Shown here: piece by piece, positions 45,186 to 58,912 of the stretch
Position numbering within the stretch: position 1 is the first letter of the stretch
How the letters are laid out: every line of letters begins with the position of its first letter
Assembly (NCBI GenBank): GCA_008729055.1
Contig: SDUX01000006.1
Span: forward strand, 505,501-569,500
Direction of reading: 5' to 3'
Source of the DNA: Pyropia haitanensis
Lineage: Eukaryota; Rhodophyta; Bangiophyceae; Bangiales; Bangiaceae
Length of the DNA: 64,000 nt
Notes under the pieces: generated by a model
The model's database searches: none
Told to the model about the DNA's origin: nothing
The model's input: only the letters and a program-made list of their open reading frames with translations
Program-made: the position numbers and the translations under genes

Positions 45186-48100
45186 TCACATCATGCCTTC
45201 GTCCTCGTCGTCAGACCAGTGCCGCGTGTCATGGAGTTCCCGTTGCCGCCGCCGCCTCGCGGCGCGTCGCCGGTCGGCTGCAGTGGCCTGCGGCGGCACC
45301 TCGCGAGGACCGCCACCCTCCGCGTCAGTCGTCTGGCTGCCCGACGCGGACCGGCTGGGTGGCACCACCCCCCCGGCGGGTGCGTGCAAAGATACGGGAA
45401 GGGCCCACGGGTGGGAGCTGCCCGACCCCCCGCCGCTGGCGTCGCCGCCCCCCAGCGCGCGGACACGGTCGGGACGGGTGTCTGCAGATGCCCCGGCGCC
45501 GTCGTCACCATGGTCCAGGTGCGCCAGATGCGCGTCCGTCAGCGCATCGCCAGCACTGAGGCACCGCTTGTGGGCAGACCGAGCCCCAGAGGACCGCCGC
45601 CTGCCGACACTACCGCTTCCGCTGCCGCTGCCGCCATTGCCGCCGCCCGACCCCCCGCCACGGCCACCGCCGCGACGGCCACTGCCGCCGCCGTGCAGCT
45701 CAGTGTCGGACCAGGTCCGCTTCAACTGCCGGTGCAGCGGCCGGCGGCCGCCGCGCCGGTCGGCCTCGAGACGCAGCACAATGGCCGACTCGTCCAGGTC
45801 AAAGTTGAATCCGCTGTACAGGTACTGGGCCTCACGCTTGACAAACGTGACGCCCGGTGACTGCGGTGGCGATGGCAGGCCGTCAACCGCGTCACCCAGT
45901 GTCGTGAAGACAAGGGGCGGCGGCAGGCCCGCTGTGCCCACAGGAGATCCCACGCCGCCACCGCCATCACCAGCAGGGGTGGTCGGTGCGGGAGTGAGGG
46001 GCCTGCCGGCCGAAGGGAGGTCCGCCAGCGCCTCTGAGTCTCCAGGGCCATCGGGAAAGGGCTTCATACCCCGAAGGCGGTCCAGGATGTCCTCCCGCCC
46101 CATGCCCACCCGCGCCAACTCCTGTACAACGGCTTTGAGGTTGGGCCGCGTGTGCCGCTTGACCGCCCGAAAAGACACCACAGGGAGCACGCAGCAAAGG
46201 GGAGCCAAAAGGAGCAGCAGCCACGTGCGAGAGGCCGCAAAGACGCGGTGCACCACTGCGTACATGTTTGGCGCCAGGTTCGAGTCGAGAGAGATGGCGC
46301 GCAAGGAAAAGAGAGGCCCCAGCACGTACCAAGAGAAGAAGGATACGGCCATGGCCGTCGCCGACAGCACCGTCCACGACGACATGTACACCGCGGCGGT
46401 CAGATGAACAGCAGCCAGGACCAATGTGAAGACAAGGGCACCCAATGACCACATGCCGAGCAGCTGGCCGTTGCGCACTGGCCGGTCGCCGGCCCCCAAA
46501 ACGGCCAGAAAAAACAGCAGCGCAGATTGCCAGATAGCAGCAAACAGCCAGCTCACAAACACCCATCCGGAATAAGCCGAGTTGCGCTGGCCCTTCCGGT
46601 ACACCTCGGGAAACATGACGGCATAGCGGGCGCCAAGCTCCTGGTCCAGCGTACCGAGCACCAATGGCGGTATGGATGCCACCAGCAGGTTGTACATGCC
46701 GCTCATCCAAGGGTCAAACAGCGGCTGGCCAGAGTAGGCAGAGTAGGTGGCCCAGTAGAGTTCACACAGCGTCAACAGCGAGTTCTTGTAAATCGTGTAG
46801 AGTACCATCTTGCTCAGACGCTTGTAGCTCCAACGGCCGTGCACGACCATGAGTCGCGCGAGGAAGCGGAACTGGCCAATCGCAAAATCTGATGCAAGCT
46901 TGGCCTCCTTGCCCTCTACGCCCACAATGCCGACGCCCACGTGCGCGGCCTGGATCATGCCGACGTCATTGGCACCGTCCCCAATCGCGAGCGTGACTTT
47001 GTCCTTGGCCAGCCTGCGAACCAGCTCCACCAGCTCAGTCTTTTGCTTGGGCGACACCCGGCAGGCGATCACCGACCGAGCCATCGTGCCCAGGAGCATG
47101 AACTTGCGGTGCAGCGCAGCGGCCAGCGCAAAATGCAGAGTCTGGCCGTCAATAACCAGGCCAAGGCTGCGCGGCGGCGCACCGGGGATGTCCTCCAGTC
47201 GCAACGCGGACCATCGCCCAATGGCACGTTCCAGCTGCGCGTTCGCACCGTCCACACTGTCCTCACTGATCACCACCACGTCCATTCCATCATCCAGCAT
47301 TCCGCACGACAGGCCAATGTTGATGGCCGTCTCTAGCTTGTCCCCCGTCAGCATCCACACCTTGACGCCCGCCCGCTCCAATATTTTCAGCGTCTCGGGC
47401 ACCCCGTCCTGCAGCTTGTCCTCAATCGCAGTCGCGCCCAGTAGCGAGAGGCCAACCTCAATTTCCGCCGCTACCTCGGCAAGGCGCTCGTCGCGGCCTT
47501 CGCCTGATGCACCCGCTGCACGGTAGCGCGCGTGCCACTTGCGGAAGCGGCGCTCACCGACGACCGCAGAAGCAAGGCACAGCGTCCGCAACCCAGCAAC
47601 CGCAAAGTCGTGCAGGTGATGGGAGGTAGCATCGACCGGCTCGCCCGCCCCCAGGCGCGCAAAAACCACCGAGTCAGCGCCCTTCATGTACACTCGCACC
47701 TGCCCGTCGGGGCCACGCGCAATGACAGACATGCGCTTGCGGGCCGAGTCGAACTCGAGCACCGCCAGGATGTGGTACTCCTCTTCCCGCCCAAACACGT
47801 TGATCAACACCGACGTGTTGGAGCGCCTCAGAAAAGTGAAGCCGTGAGAGCGAGCAGCCTCCACCAGTGCCGCCTCATCGGGGCTGGACGCCTGATACAG
47901 CAGCTCCCCGTTGGGGCCAGCCTCGGCTACCACAGTATGGCATATTGCCAGCAGCCGCAACGCGTCACCGGCAGCAGCCAGGTCCCCTCGAGTGAAACGG
48001 TCAGAATCCTCCCCACCCCTGCTCCGGGGGCTCTCCTCGCTGCTCGACAAAGAAGACGACGCGCTAGAGCTGCTGCTGCTACTGCTAGACCGCCCGCGCC

Positions 48101-50242
48101 TTCTTCTCCGCCGCAATCGCCGTGACCCTGCCGCGTCGGCACCATCACCGCTGGAATGTCCATCGTCGCTGCCTGACAGGAACTCGCCGTTGTCTTCTCC
48201 GTGCCGGCCCCTGTCAAGAGATGGTCTCCGTTCGTAATGCTGCCATGGCCGCTGACGCCGCTTCTCAGCCAGTTTGAGCGCCATGACCAGGTCCGTGAGG
48301 CTCTCAGCCGCCGCCTCCACCGAAGTCGACGGCGTCTGGCTTCCACCCGTGTCTATCGACAACGAGCTGCCGTCGCCAACACGGCCACCGCCGCCACCGG
48401 CCACGGCCCTCTCCCCCGACTCCCGCAGCAGGCCCGAGTAGATCCGGCCGTTGAGGGAGATAAGCTTGGACTCCATCTTGTTGGCAGTAAGCGTGCCCGT
48501 CTTGTCCGACAGCACATACGACACAACGCCGAGCTCCTCGTTGAGGTTGGACGTGCGCACCTCGGCGCGCACGTCTGTGACCGGGTCGAGCATCGCTGCG
48601 TCGCCCTCAATAAAGTAGACCTGGAAGCCCCGCACAATCTCCATTGACACATACAGGGAGATGGGGATGAGCCCAGAGAAGGTGACAAAGAAGGTGAAGA
48701 AGCGGAGGAACGACTCGCTCGGGGAGCAGCCAAGCGGCTCAAACAGGTACCACACCTCCGAAAGGCGCGTGCAGTTCCGCGCCGACAAGCTCGTCAATAC
48801 GACCACGATAATCAGCTGCAATATAAGCGACAGCCAGTAGTGCTTGTTGGTCTCCTTCTCAAGACGGGAAGACTTGCGCGGTCGCGTCTTCATGTTTTGC
48901 ATCAGCTTCGTGTCCCGCCCAGTGGCGAGCACCAGCCCTAGCACCCACTCGGTGTTGCGCAGAGAGGAACCCCGGATAAATAGGTGCTCGGGGCCCAGCG
49001 GCAGGTGCGACTCGGAGCTCGACGAGGAGGTAGTAGCGGCGACGGCGGCGGCGGCACCACCCGCGGCACCACCAACCAATGGAGCGGAAGCGGTCGCCCC
49101 ACTGTCGCGACCATCACTGGACGGCTCCCGGCTCTGCCCCTCGTCACCCCTCCCACCAGGCCCCAGCAAACAGCGACCGTTGAACCTGTACAGCCGGTCA
49201 TTCGGCGGCTCACACTCGACCGAGCCGCTTACTGACCCACACGAGGCGACGTGTTGGAATCGAGATGACAGCTCTGGCGGCGCAAGCTTCAGCTTGAGGT
49301 TGCTCTCCCCGTCCAGCTGCTTGGTCTCCACATACGCCAGCCCGTCGGGAGAAGACGACGCCAGCAGCAGCAGGTCTGCCGGGAACTGCTCCCCATTGTT
49401 CACGCGAAGGATGTCGCCAACGTGAACGCTATCCCAGCGGCACTGCACTACCTCCCCCCCGAGCCGCACCACGTGAGTGGTCGCCCGGTTGACCCGCCGG
49501 TCTTCCCGGTAACGCCGCCAGTCCTCCAATGCCTCCTTGATGCCCGAGATGACCACGACCAGCGCGAGCGACCAGAGCGCGCCGTATCGCCCAGCCGTAA
49601 AGACAGGTGTGATAGAGTCAATGGTGTACAGGATGCCCACAATCAAAAAGTAGGCGTTGGAGAAGCGCGTGAACTGCTCCCAGAGGAACTTGGGCACCAC
49701 GTTCCACGGCGAGTACTTGGTCGTCGACACGTAGTTGTTGGCGTAGCCGCGAGCCTTGTTCGCGTCCGCATCGTTAAACGTAACCACCCGCGCCAGTCCT
49801 TCGCCGCCACCACCGCGGCGGCCACCGCCTGCCCCCCCCCCCCCACCTGACCCAGTGTCCACTGGCGCGCGTGCCCCCCCCCCAAACGTCGACAGGAAGG
49901 GCATGCTGAGCGGCAACGCCCCTGCCAGCCGCGTGGCTGGCGCGGCCCGCTGCCTGCTTCGCCGGCGGATCTCCCGGCCACGACTCAACAGCTGCGCCGC
50001 CGCCGTCGACGCGCCCCGCAAGAGGAGCAGGTCAAACGAGTCAGTGGCACCCACCCCACCGCCAACGCCCGTGTCGGGGGCGTCTGCGAGCGCCGCCGCG
50101 TCCGCGTCGGCAAGCATCACAAAGTGGGGGAGCTCCTCCGTAGACGGCGTGGCAACCCCGCCGGCGGCGGATGAGGAGCGGGACACTAGGGGCGTGCCGC
50201 CATCGCCGAGGCCGCCGCCACCGCCGCCATTGCCGCCGCCTG

Positions 50243-50274
<32 letters not shown>

Positions 50275-50450
50275 CCACCGAGCGCACCCCCGCCGCCGCC
50301 GCCGCCCCAACTCGCAGCGTCTTCGTCGCCTGTCAAGCCGCCGCCGCCGTCGGGTGCTGCCGCCGGGGCGGGCGTCGAGAGGCGGAACCCCACCCGCTTG
50401 GACCGCCGCGGGAAGGGGGGCGCCGGGGGGGGCGCGTCCCCACCGGCCAT
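45186..50450 (-). CDS. P4-type ATPase, phospholipid flippase
   Basis: Uses ATP to move phospholipids to the cytosolic leaflet, usually with a CDC50 partner. The frame is intact over 1754 residues without introns. Landmarks: YVSTTKYSPWNVVPKFLWEQ near residue 240, with the first membrane segments after it; LDGESN near 380 (A-domain, DGE retained, Ser for the usual Thr); PISL near 595 in membrane segment 4, a P4 hallmark; DKTGTLT near 651 (phosphorylated Asp); KGADSVVF near 923 (nucleotide binding); TGDKLETAINIG near 1037; GDGANDVGMIQAAHVGVGI near 1160. Six C-terminal membrane segments span about 1200-1440. Extra length over the usual 1100-1300 comes from a 220-residue Gly/Ala/Pro N-terminus, an acidic Ser-rich insert near 800 and a 300-residue Gly/Arg tail. 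Start is the first ATG in frame. Confidence 0.95.
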
Positions 50451-51235
50451 GGCGTCGGTGCGGAAGGGTCAAGGAGAGGGCAGGCGGGGAGACGGATGGT
50501 GGGGGGCCGGCGGGGGGGGAGAGCGGAGCAGTGAGCGGGAGGTCCAATGGGGATGCAGAAGAGCGGGGGCGTGATACCAACCGACTGGGAACAAAGAAGA
50601 CGGACGGACAGCCGGCAAGGGGACTGCCGCGTGGGGGCAGACGCGTGGACCACAGCGGGGTGCAGACAGAACTGGGAATAGGGGGGAGTAGGCGGAAATA
50701 GGCGGAAATAGGAGGAGCCCACAAGGTAAGCAGGCACGGAGCAGCGGGGGCCCGCCGCCGCCCGCCGCGACGACCGGCCACGGAACCTGCGTCGACGGTG
50801 TCGCCCACAGTTGTCCACGGGGGACGGGGACTGGTGCGCCCGGCGCGGGAGCGGGGCGCCACCGTTGCAAGGACGCGACGCGGGGAAACGCCCACACTCT
50901 CCCCCCCCCCGTGCACGCGCCTGCACGCCCAGGAAGAGAACACCAGCACCCATGCACCCAGCGGGCTTGGCAAGCAGGCCCGACGGCGTTAAGGTCCAGC
51001 TGGAAGCGACGCGCTGAGCGAGACCAACACCCACTGGCCACAGCCGCCGCCGCCTTCCTGTAATGGCTTTGCATGGCCCTGCTCGCGTTCTGGGTACTGT
51101 CCATCCCCGAATTTGTCCATTTGTCCACGACGGACCCCTTACTGTTGTATGTCAATACAAACGACGACACGTGGTTGAATCACACGGGCAGTCGAAAATG
51201 TCCACGACAGAGAAGAGGCCGTAAACAATCTATAG
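50451..51235. other. Upstream region of the P4-ATPase gene
   Basis: G-rich near the gene, with a short direct repeat GGCGGAAATAGG around 50690-50712, becoming AT-richer after 51000. It is the presumed promoter. No gene was seen. Confidence 0.45.
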
Positions 51236-51995
51236 AGAGTTTTGGCAAGTAACTCGACTGTTGTTTCGACGGTATCTCGACTGTACATTGCGCCACGTTT
51301 CAGAGCTACCGTCGAGATACAGGATTTTCCGACCGTCCCCGACGGTATTCTCGGGATGTACAGTCGGGCCCCGGTGGATCGCGTTGAAGAAAAGCTGTAC
51401 CTTTCAGCCACGTGTCGCGCGTGAGAGGCCCCAAAGGCGGGTGGTTTGGGCCGCCATATGCCGGTACAACCATTTCTGGTACATTGGACGCAGCTTGGCT
51501 GGCGCTGAGGGACAGGTGGTCTGTCCGTGGTGTCAGTGGGCTTGGCCAAGCGGGCCGATCGTTGTCGTGTTGCGCGCCTTTTTCCCAGCCCCTTGCACCC
51601 ACCCTCCCCCCTTTGTTGGCCTTGTGCTGCCTCCACGTCGTGCCGAATATGTCATCCCCGAGCCCTACCACACCTGCAGAGGATGCGTCGTCTGCGTCCT
51701 CGAGGCGGGACCGGCCGTCTACTGGTGGGGTCCCTGAATCGGCGACCAAGAAGCCGCGCCGGCTGTGGCGTCCCACTGGTGGAAGCGATCGCAATGACGT
51801 GCTGCGTCACTGCCTTGGTGGTGGCGCGCCTCGCCTTCTGTTCCGTTCTTGTACAGGACTGTCGCGTTACAGGAAAGTTACTTGCCAAAACTCGTTCGAG
51901 TCCGCGACGGTAGAAAAAAAACGGTATCTCGACTCTTTCCAGATTCCGTCGAGATACAGTCGAAAGCGACCGTCGGATTACTTGCCAAAACTCTC
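51236..51995. mobile_element. MITE-like element with 19-base inverted termini (~760 bp)
   Basis: The left end AGAGAGTTTTGGCAAGTAA (51236) is exactly inverted at the right end (to about 51995). Flanking both ends is TAT, a possible 3-base target-site duplication. A second partial terminus (TTACTTGCCAAAACTCGTTC) lies inside at about 51888-51907. Several copies of a GTCGAGATAC-type motif lie in subterminal positions in both orientations. No transposase is encoded; open frames inside are short and unrecognised. Size, inverted ends, subterminal repeats and short duplication fit a non-autonomous DNA transposon; the 3-base duplication would suit the PIF/Harbinger group but is weak evidence. Confidence 0.7.
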
Positions 51996-54117
51996 TTATC
52001 TCATGCTCTGAGAGTGTCAGGCGCTGCACGATCCAGGCGAACTACTTCCGTGATTGCATGAATACAATCAGGGCACCGTCGGACCGGACCCCCTTGCACA
52101 ACATCTACTGACCATGCAGATCAGTCCTGCGCCTGCCGAGGGAGCGAAGCACGTGCTTGGACGGACGCTCTGAGCACTCGTAGTCCGTTTGCTGGGAACA
52201 CGGAGTGACCTGGGGAGCAGGGTTGGACTCGGCACTTTGTGGGCTCTCTTTGAGCGCTATTTTGGCGCGCTTAGGGCACTGTTAGGACCCTCAAGCGCCC
52301 CACGCCCTATCGCATAGAGTGCTCAACAGCCGCATTCAAGGATACCTGGAGATGCACTCCTGGCGGACGACGATAGAACTCGATACCTCTTTGAGCTTTC
52401 TCGAGTCGAGATAGGCCGCGTTCAAAAATGTACATCCTACAGTCGCCCCTGTTCGCAGTCTGGTCGCAGCACGGAAAGCGCGCCCGTTGAGTGGTGTGGG
52501 CGCGGAGGCATGCATACGAAGAGCTGCTGGAACGCTCGGTGCAGTGTTTTGAGAAAAACACACGGAAAGTGCTAGAGTCAGGGTCTCTTGTCGTGAGAGC
52601 ATAGTTTCTTTAAAGCCCTATAGGGGGCTACTTGTAGCATATGAAAAAAAATCGACTGTCCGCGACAAGACCGTGGCTCCGCAAGCAGCGGGTGTACTGC
52701 AGATCCCCCGCTGCGTAAGGGGGCTACTATGAATTGGGATTGCTTGTGAACAGGAAAGACACTCCGAGCGCTCCTGATCAAGTCAATAAGGTACTTGACC
52801 TTCTGACAGCTCAATTGACAGGGACGTAGTCGAATCGGAGGCGCAAGCGAGGATCCGCCACGGATCCGACGTCGTTGCTTGAGTTGTCGCGTTGCGCAGT
52901 GGTTTCAGACAGGCGGTGCGTCGGCACGATTCAACATTCGACTTTTTTCTTTCCTTCTCTCTGGGGAGCTTGCTGGTTCCATCGGCCCTCGGCTCTCTTT
53001 GTGCGATCTCGAGCCACGCGCCGCCGCCCCACCGTCGCGGGCCCGCTGGCCAGCCTCCGAGGACCATCGAAGGCCACACGCAAGCAGCCGTGCCACAGGC
53101 ACCGCCGCCCTTATGTGGCCTTGAGATGAAGTTGAGACACTGCCCTCGCTCGGATTTTTTCGCAAGCACAGTAGAACTTTGTTCCGGAGGCACGCCAACA
53201 CGGGGCGCCAGCCAATGGACAGCCGCCGACGCGCCTCCCTCCCCGCTCGTCACCCGACACTTGTCCGGCACACACAAAAGACTCAAAACATCCGATAAAA
53301 TATCCAAGGTGGATCCGCCTCCATGGCCCCGCTAGCCACCCGTGGGGGCGGGGGGGACACAGGGCGGGGTCGACGGGCGGGGTCGACGGGCGGGCACACG
53401 CTCGCCCCGCCCCGCACTGGCGCCACCACACGCCCCCCCCCTGCGCGGTGTTTTGGAGGGGGAGGGGGGTGGCGCGCGGACTGTCCAGGCGCCACCCGCC
53501 CCCGCCGCCGCTGGCGCGTCGCCACCGCGGGTCGCTCCGCCTCCCTCCCTCTCGTCGCCCAGCCGCCACCCCCTGCCCCCCCTCCCCCCCCCCGCCGCCA
53601 CCATCCCCCCCGCCGCCACCATCCCCCCCGCCGCCACCATCCCTCCCGCTGCCACCGTCGCTCCCCCCCCCCCCCGACCGCCCCCGTCTCTCTCATCGCC
53701 TCTGCCGCTGGTAGCCACGTCGGCCACCCTCGCCGCCACTTCCGCCGCCACCCCCTCCCGCCGCAATCACGGGGGACACCACGGAGGGCACCGCCGGCGC
53801 CGACCGGCGGGGCGTGCCGGCCTATCACCGATCGGCCAGCAGGCCGTTGGACGGTCCGGGCGCTGGTGGGGGTGGGCGGAAGCGGCCCCGCGTGGATGAC
53901 CGTCGGCGTCAGCCGCCGCTGTTGCCGCAGCGGCCGTCGCCGCCACCCCGTCCGGCGGGCGAGTCAATGAGGTTGGGAGGGGGGGGTGACGGAGAGTACC
54001 AACGCCATGGGGAGTCAGCAGATGGGGGCGGAGGTGGGGGCAGCGGGGGGGGGGCGCCTCCAATAGAGGCAGGGAGGGGGGGGGGGGCGGGGTGGGGGGG
54101 CAGGTGGGGGTGCAGCA
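51996..54117. other. AT-richer island then low-complexity leader, no firm gene
   Basis: 51996-53340 has unusually low GC for the window and no recognisable coding sequence; one frame (52892-53335, plus) is open but unrecognised. From 53340 the sequence becomes C/G-run rich, with three direct repeats of a CCGCCGCCACCATCCCTCCC-type unit at 53590-53650. A coherent basic stretch (GGGGRKRPRVDDRRRQ, about 53865-53910) may be the nuclear-localisation part of the following GARP protein, in a different frame from it. Confidence 0.4.
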
Positions 54118-54704
54118 GTGGGAGCAGCAGCAGGTGGTGCGGCTGCTTGGGGACAGACGGTCTCCCCCGGTGGTGGTGCGGTAGACGGCGTGGGCGAGGG
54201 GGACCGCCATCGCCGGGTCATCGTGGCTTCACCACGTGACTCGGCGGAGGCGCATCAACACCAACACCACCAACTCGCACAACAGCAGCAGCAGCAGCAA
54301 CAGCATCTCTTTCAACAGCAGCGGCTGCAGCAGCAGCAGCAACTGCAGCAGGCATCCGGACGGCCACAAGCCCAGGAGTCAGCGGCAGCGGCAGCGGCGC
54401 AGCAGGCAGCCGCAGCGGCGCACGTGGCGGCCGCCGTGTCGGGCGGCGTACCCGCGGCTGCCCCCCCTCTTCCCCCACCTGGCGGCGGCGGCACGCCCGC
54501 TTACGCGCCGTTTGATGGCCGTGCGGCGTATGGATACCCCCCCCCCCTCGGTGCGCCCCTTCCCGGCAAGCTGCCGTATGGCTACCCGCCCCTGCCAGTG
54601 CTCCCGCCGCCGCCACCGGCCAGGGCCGCCGGGGGTGAGACCGGCGTGGACGCCACGCCGGGCGCCTTTTCGCTTGGCCCCGCGGCGGCGGCCGCCCTCC
54701 GCCT

Positions 54705-54736
<32 letters not shown>

Positions 54737-56341
54737 TGGCGGCGGCGGCAGCGGCGGCGGCGGCACAGCAACAGCACCAGCATGCCGCCGCGGCCGCGGC
54801 GGCCATGCAGGCCACCCACCTGCAGATGCAACAGCTGGCACAGATGGAACAACTGCGGGCGGCGACGGCGTTGCGCGGCCTGGGCGACCCCGGGGGGGGG
54901 TGGGCGCGGGGGGCGCCGCCGCCGCCAGCGGCGCCGGTGTGTCGGGCGCCCCCGACCCGCACCCGACGTACGCCGCCGCGATGGCAGCGGCCGCCGTGGC
55001 CGCCGCGGGGAGCAGCTACCCGGCGCCACAGCCGGGGATACCCCCCATGGGACTCTACGGCTACCCCCCGGCGTACGGTCTAGGCGGCGACCCGTACCGC
55101 CCAGGGAGGGGAAGCGGCTATGGCTTGCCGCCGCATCGTCCGGCGCACCCGTATGGGGCGTACTATGGGTCCTTGCCGGACCTGGGGGGCCTCGCCCCGG
55201 GCGGGGAGTCGACCCTCCTGGCGGGGCTGGCACAGGCACCGGTGGGGGGGCTGGTCCCCGGACAAGTGGCGGGGCTGTCGCCGACGCAATTGGCGGGGCC
55301 GTCCCCTGCGCAGGTGGCGGGGCTGTCACCAGCACAGGTGGCGGTCCTGCAGCAGCAGCAGCAACAACAACAGCAACTGCAGCAGCAGCAGCAGCAGCAG
55401 GCCACAGCGCTGCTGCTAGCGGGCGGGGGGGGTGCAGGGGGGGGGGGGAGCACTCGCATCCCACCCCCTGGAGCGCTCCTGGATGGTCGGCTGCCACCTC
55501 CCCGTCCTGGAGAAGGGGGAGGACAAGACATGACGGGGCGCCCGTTGCTGTCACCTCAAGCAGCCGCGGAAGCGCTGTTGCGACATGCGTCGGGGGGGGC
55601 GGGCGGCCGGGCGGCCGGGCCAGAGGGGGAGGGGCCGCCGGGGGCGCTGCCCCTTGGCGTCGCGGGCGGGCAGCCCCCCCATGGCGTTCTACCGCCCTAC
55701 CTGCTGGCCGCGGCGGCGGCCGGGTCGTCGGGCCACCCGCCACTCCCACCAACGGGGGCAGTGGGCGCCCTCGACGGGGGTATGGGGCTCCCTGGCCTGA
55801 TGGGCTACCCAGGCGCCCCGAGTGGGGGTGGCCCCGGCGGTGCGCCGTCACCCGCAGGGGGGCTGCCCACAGGCTTCGCCCCTCCCCGCTACGCGCCCTA
55901 CTTTCCCTACTACATGCACCCCGCGATGAGCGCAACGATGGCCACCGTCGGAGCCAGGCTGCCGCAGGAGCAAACCGCCCTGTCGGCATCGTCGGGCGGA
56001 CGCGACGGCCGCTGTTATGCTGGCAGCGGCGGGCCATCCACCCTCGATGGCGACGGTACGGCGCACCGGACGCCCAAGCGGCCCCGCGGGGAGGATGGGG
56101 CCCGCCATCCACAGCCTGCCTGGCATGGAGGCGGCGGCAGTGGTGCTGACGTCGACGGCAGCATCCCTTCCGAGGGCAGCCACCGCTCACGGCTGGTGCG
56201 GCACGCCAAGACCATCTCCTCCTCCCGGCCCAGTGAGGGTGCCCCTTCCCGTGGTGCGGCCGCTGTCAACCGGGGTGGTGCCGACGCCTCCCCACGCCGC
56301 CGTGCTGGCGATGGCGGCGGCGGCGGTGGCGGTGGTGGCAT

Positions 56342-56372
<31 letters not shown>

Positions 56373-56773
56373 ACTGGCGGCGGCGGCGATGGCACGGACG
56401 GCGGCGGCCCCAGCGGCGGCCTCGACGGCGACGGCGACGACGGGGACGCCAACGACGCGTCGTCGGCCGCCGCGCGGCGGCGGCGGTCGCGGCGGCGGCG
56501 GGAGCTGGCCGGCACCGCGGGCGCGCGGCGGCGGATGCAGTGGACGACCGAGCTCCACGCCGAGTTCCTCGCCGCGATCGACGCGCAGGGCGGCGTCGAC
56601 GCGGCGGTGCCGAAGAAGATCCAGCTCGCCATGAGCAGCCGCCACCTGACGCGGGAAAACGTGGCGAGCCACCTCCAAAAGTACCGCGAGGGGCTCCGCC
56701 GCGACGGCGACGGGCGCGGTGGGGGGGGGGGGGGAGTGGCGCTGTCGGTGGGAGCAGCTCGGGCGCGCGGGGG

Positions 56774-56829
<56 letters not shown>

Positions 56830-56911
56830 AGGGGGGGGAGGGGAGGTGGGGGGGGGATCGTAGTGGGGCTGGCGGGGGGAGCGGCCCCGCCGGTGGAGAC
56901 CGGGGGGGGGG

Positions 56912-56980
<69 letters not shown>

Positions 56981-58284
56981 GGCGGCGGCGGCAGCAGCGG
57001 CGGCGGTGGCGGCGGTGGCGCCGCGGGCGGCAGCGCCGCGGGGGGGGCGGGCGTGGCTTCTGGCTGCGCCTGCAGCGCGGGCGGTGCCGCGGACGGGGCG
57101 TCTGGCGGGACGGGCACGGCCGGCGGCGGCGATGGCGGCGACACCAGCCGCGGCGGCGGCGGCGGTGGTGGCCACGGGGGGTTCCGCGGCGGTGGCGGCA
57201 GTGGCGGTGGCGGCGGTGGCGGCGGTGGCGGCGGTGGCGGTGTCGGCGGGGGGCGCGGCGGGGCCGGGTTGGACGGCGGCGGCCGCCACCGTGATGGCGG
57301 GGCGGTCCACCGGGTGGCGGCGCCTCCCCGCCCCCGCTCCCCCTTTCGTGGCGCCCACGGCGGCGCGCCGGCGGCGGGCGGCCACAGCGGGCGCGACGGC
57401 GCGTCGCCGCCCGCGTCGTCTGCGGCGGGCGGCCGCGGCGGTGGCAGCGCCGGCACGGCGTCGCGCGCGGGCCGGGGCGCCGACGCTGCCGACCGCGGCG
57501 GCGGCGACCGCGACGGCGGCGGCGACCGCGGCGGCGGCGGCGGCGACCGCGGCGAGGCGTCCTCCGCCGCGGCCGACGCCAACACCAGCGGCGGCGGCGG
57601 CGGCGCTGTGTCGGGCGCGGCCGAGGAGCAGCAGCCGCCGCCGCCGCCACGGCCGCCCCACCCCCGCTGGGGCGGTTACTCGCCGCGCGGGGCCGCCGCC
57701 GCCGCCCACGCGCCGCTGCCGCCGCCGCCGCCGGCACCCCCGCTGCCACCGCCGGTGCCACCGCCCGCGGCGGGCGCCACGCTGCCGCCGCCGCCGCCGC
57801 CGCCGCCCCACCCGGCCGCGGCGGCCGGGTCGTGGTGGCCGCGCTCGCCCGCCGCGCGGGGGCGGGCGGCAGACGTCCACGACCCGTCGGCGGCCGGCGG
57901 CGGCGGCGGCGACCGCGGCGGCGGCGGCGGCGACCGCGGCGAGGCGTCCTCCGCCGCGGCCGACGCCAACACCAGCGGCGGCGGCGGCGGCGCTGTGTCG
58001 GGCGCGGCCGAGGAGCAGCAGCCGCCGCCGCCGCCACGGCCGCCCCACCCCCGCTGGGGCGGTTACTCGCCGCGCGGGGCCGCCGCCGCCGCCCACGCGC
58101 CGCTGCCGCCGCCGCCGCCGGCACCCCCGCTGCCACCGCCGGTGCCGCCGCCCGCGGCGGGCGCCACGCTGCCGCCGCTGCCGCCGCCGCCGCCCCACCA
58201 GGCCGCGGCGGCCGGGTCGTGGTGGCCGCCCTCGCCCGCCGCGCGGGGGCGGGCGGCAGACGTCCACGACCCGTCGGCGGCCGG

Positions 58285-58315
<31 letters not shown>

Positions 58316-58406
58316 GGCAGCGGCAGCGGCGGCGGCAGCGGCGGCGGCGGTGGCGGCGGCGGCGCTCCCCACAGCGGCCGCCGCGGCGGGCACGGCGGTG
58401 GTGGGA

Positions 58407-58444
<38 letters not shown>

Positions 58445-58787
58445 CGTGGGGGTGGGGTGGGGGGGGGGGCGGCGGCGTCGACCGCGAACGCCGCGGCCGG
58501 CAGCCGCCGCCGCCCCCGGCGCTGGCGGCGCTCCGCCGGCGCGGCGCGGCGCCCGTCGCGCCCCCCTTTGACCGCGGCCACGGCGACCGCGGCGGCGGCG
58601 ACCGCGGCGACCACGGCGACCGCGGCGACCGCGGCGACCGCGGCGACCGCGGCGACCGCGGCGATGGCGGCTGGGCGGCCGCCCGCGGCGACCGCGGCCG
58701 GCGCGGCGGCGCCGACGGGGCGCTCCTTCCCCCCCTGCCGCCGCTGCTCCCCCCCCCCCCCCCCCTGCGGCGGTCGCCGCCGCCGCC

Positions 58788-58820
<33 letters not shown>

Positions 58821-58838
58821 GCGACCGGCACGGCGGCC

Positions 58839-58912
<74 letters not shown>

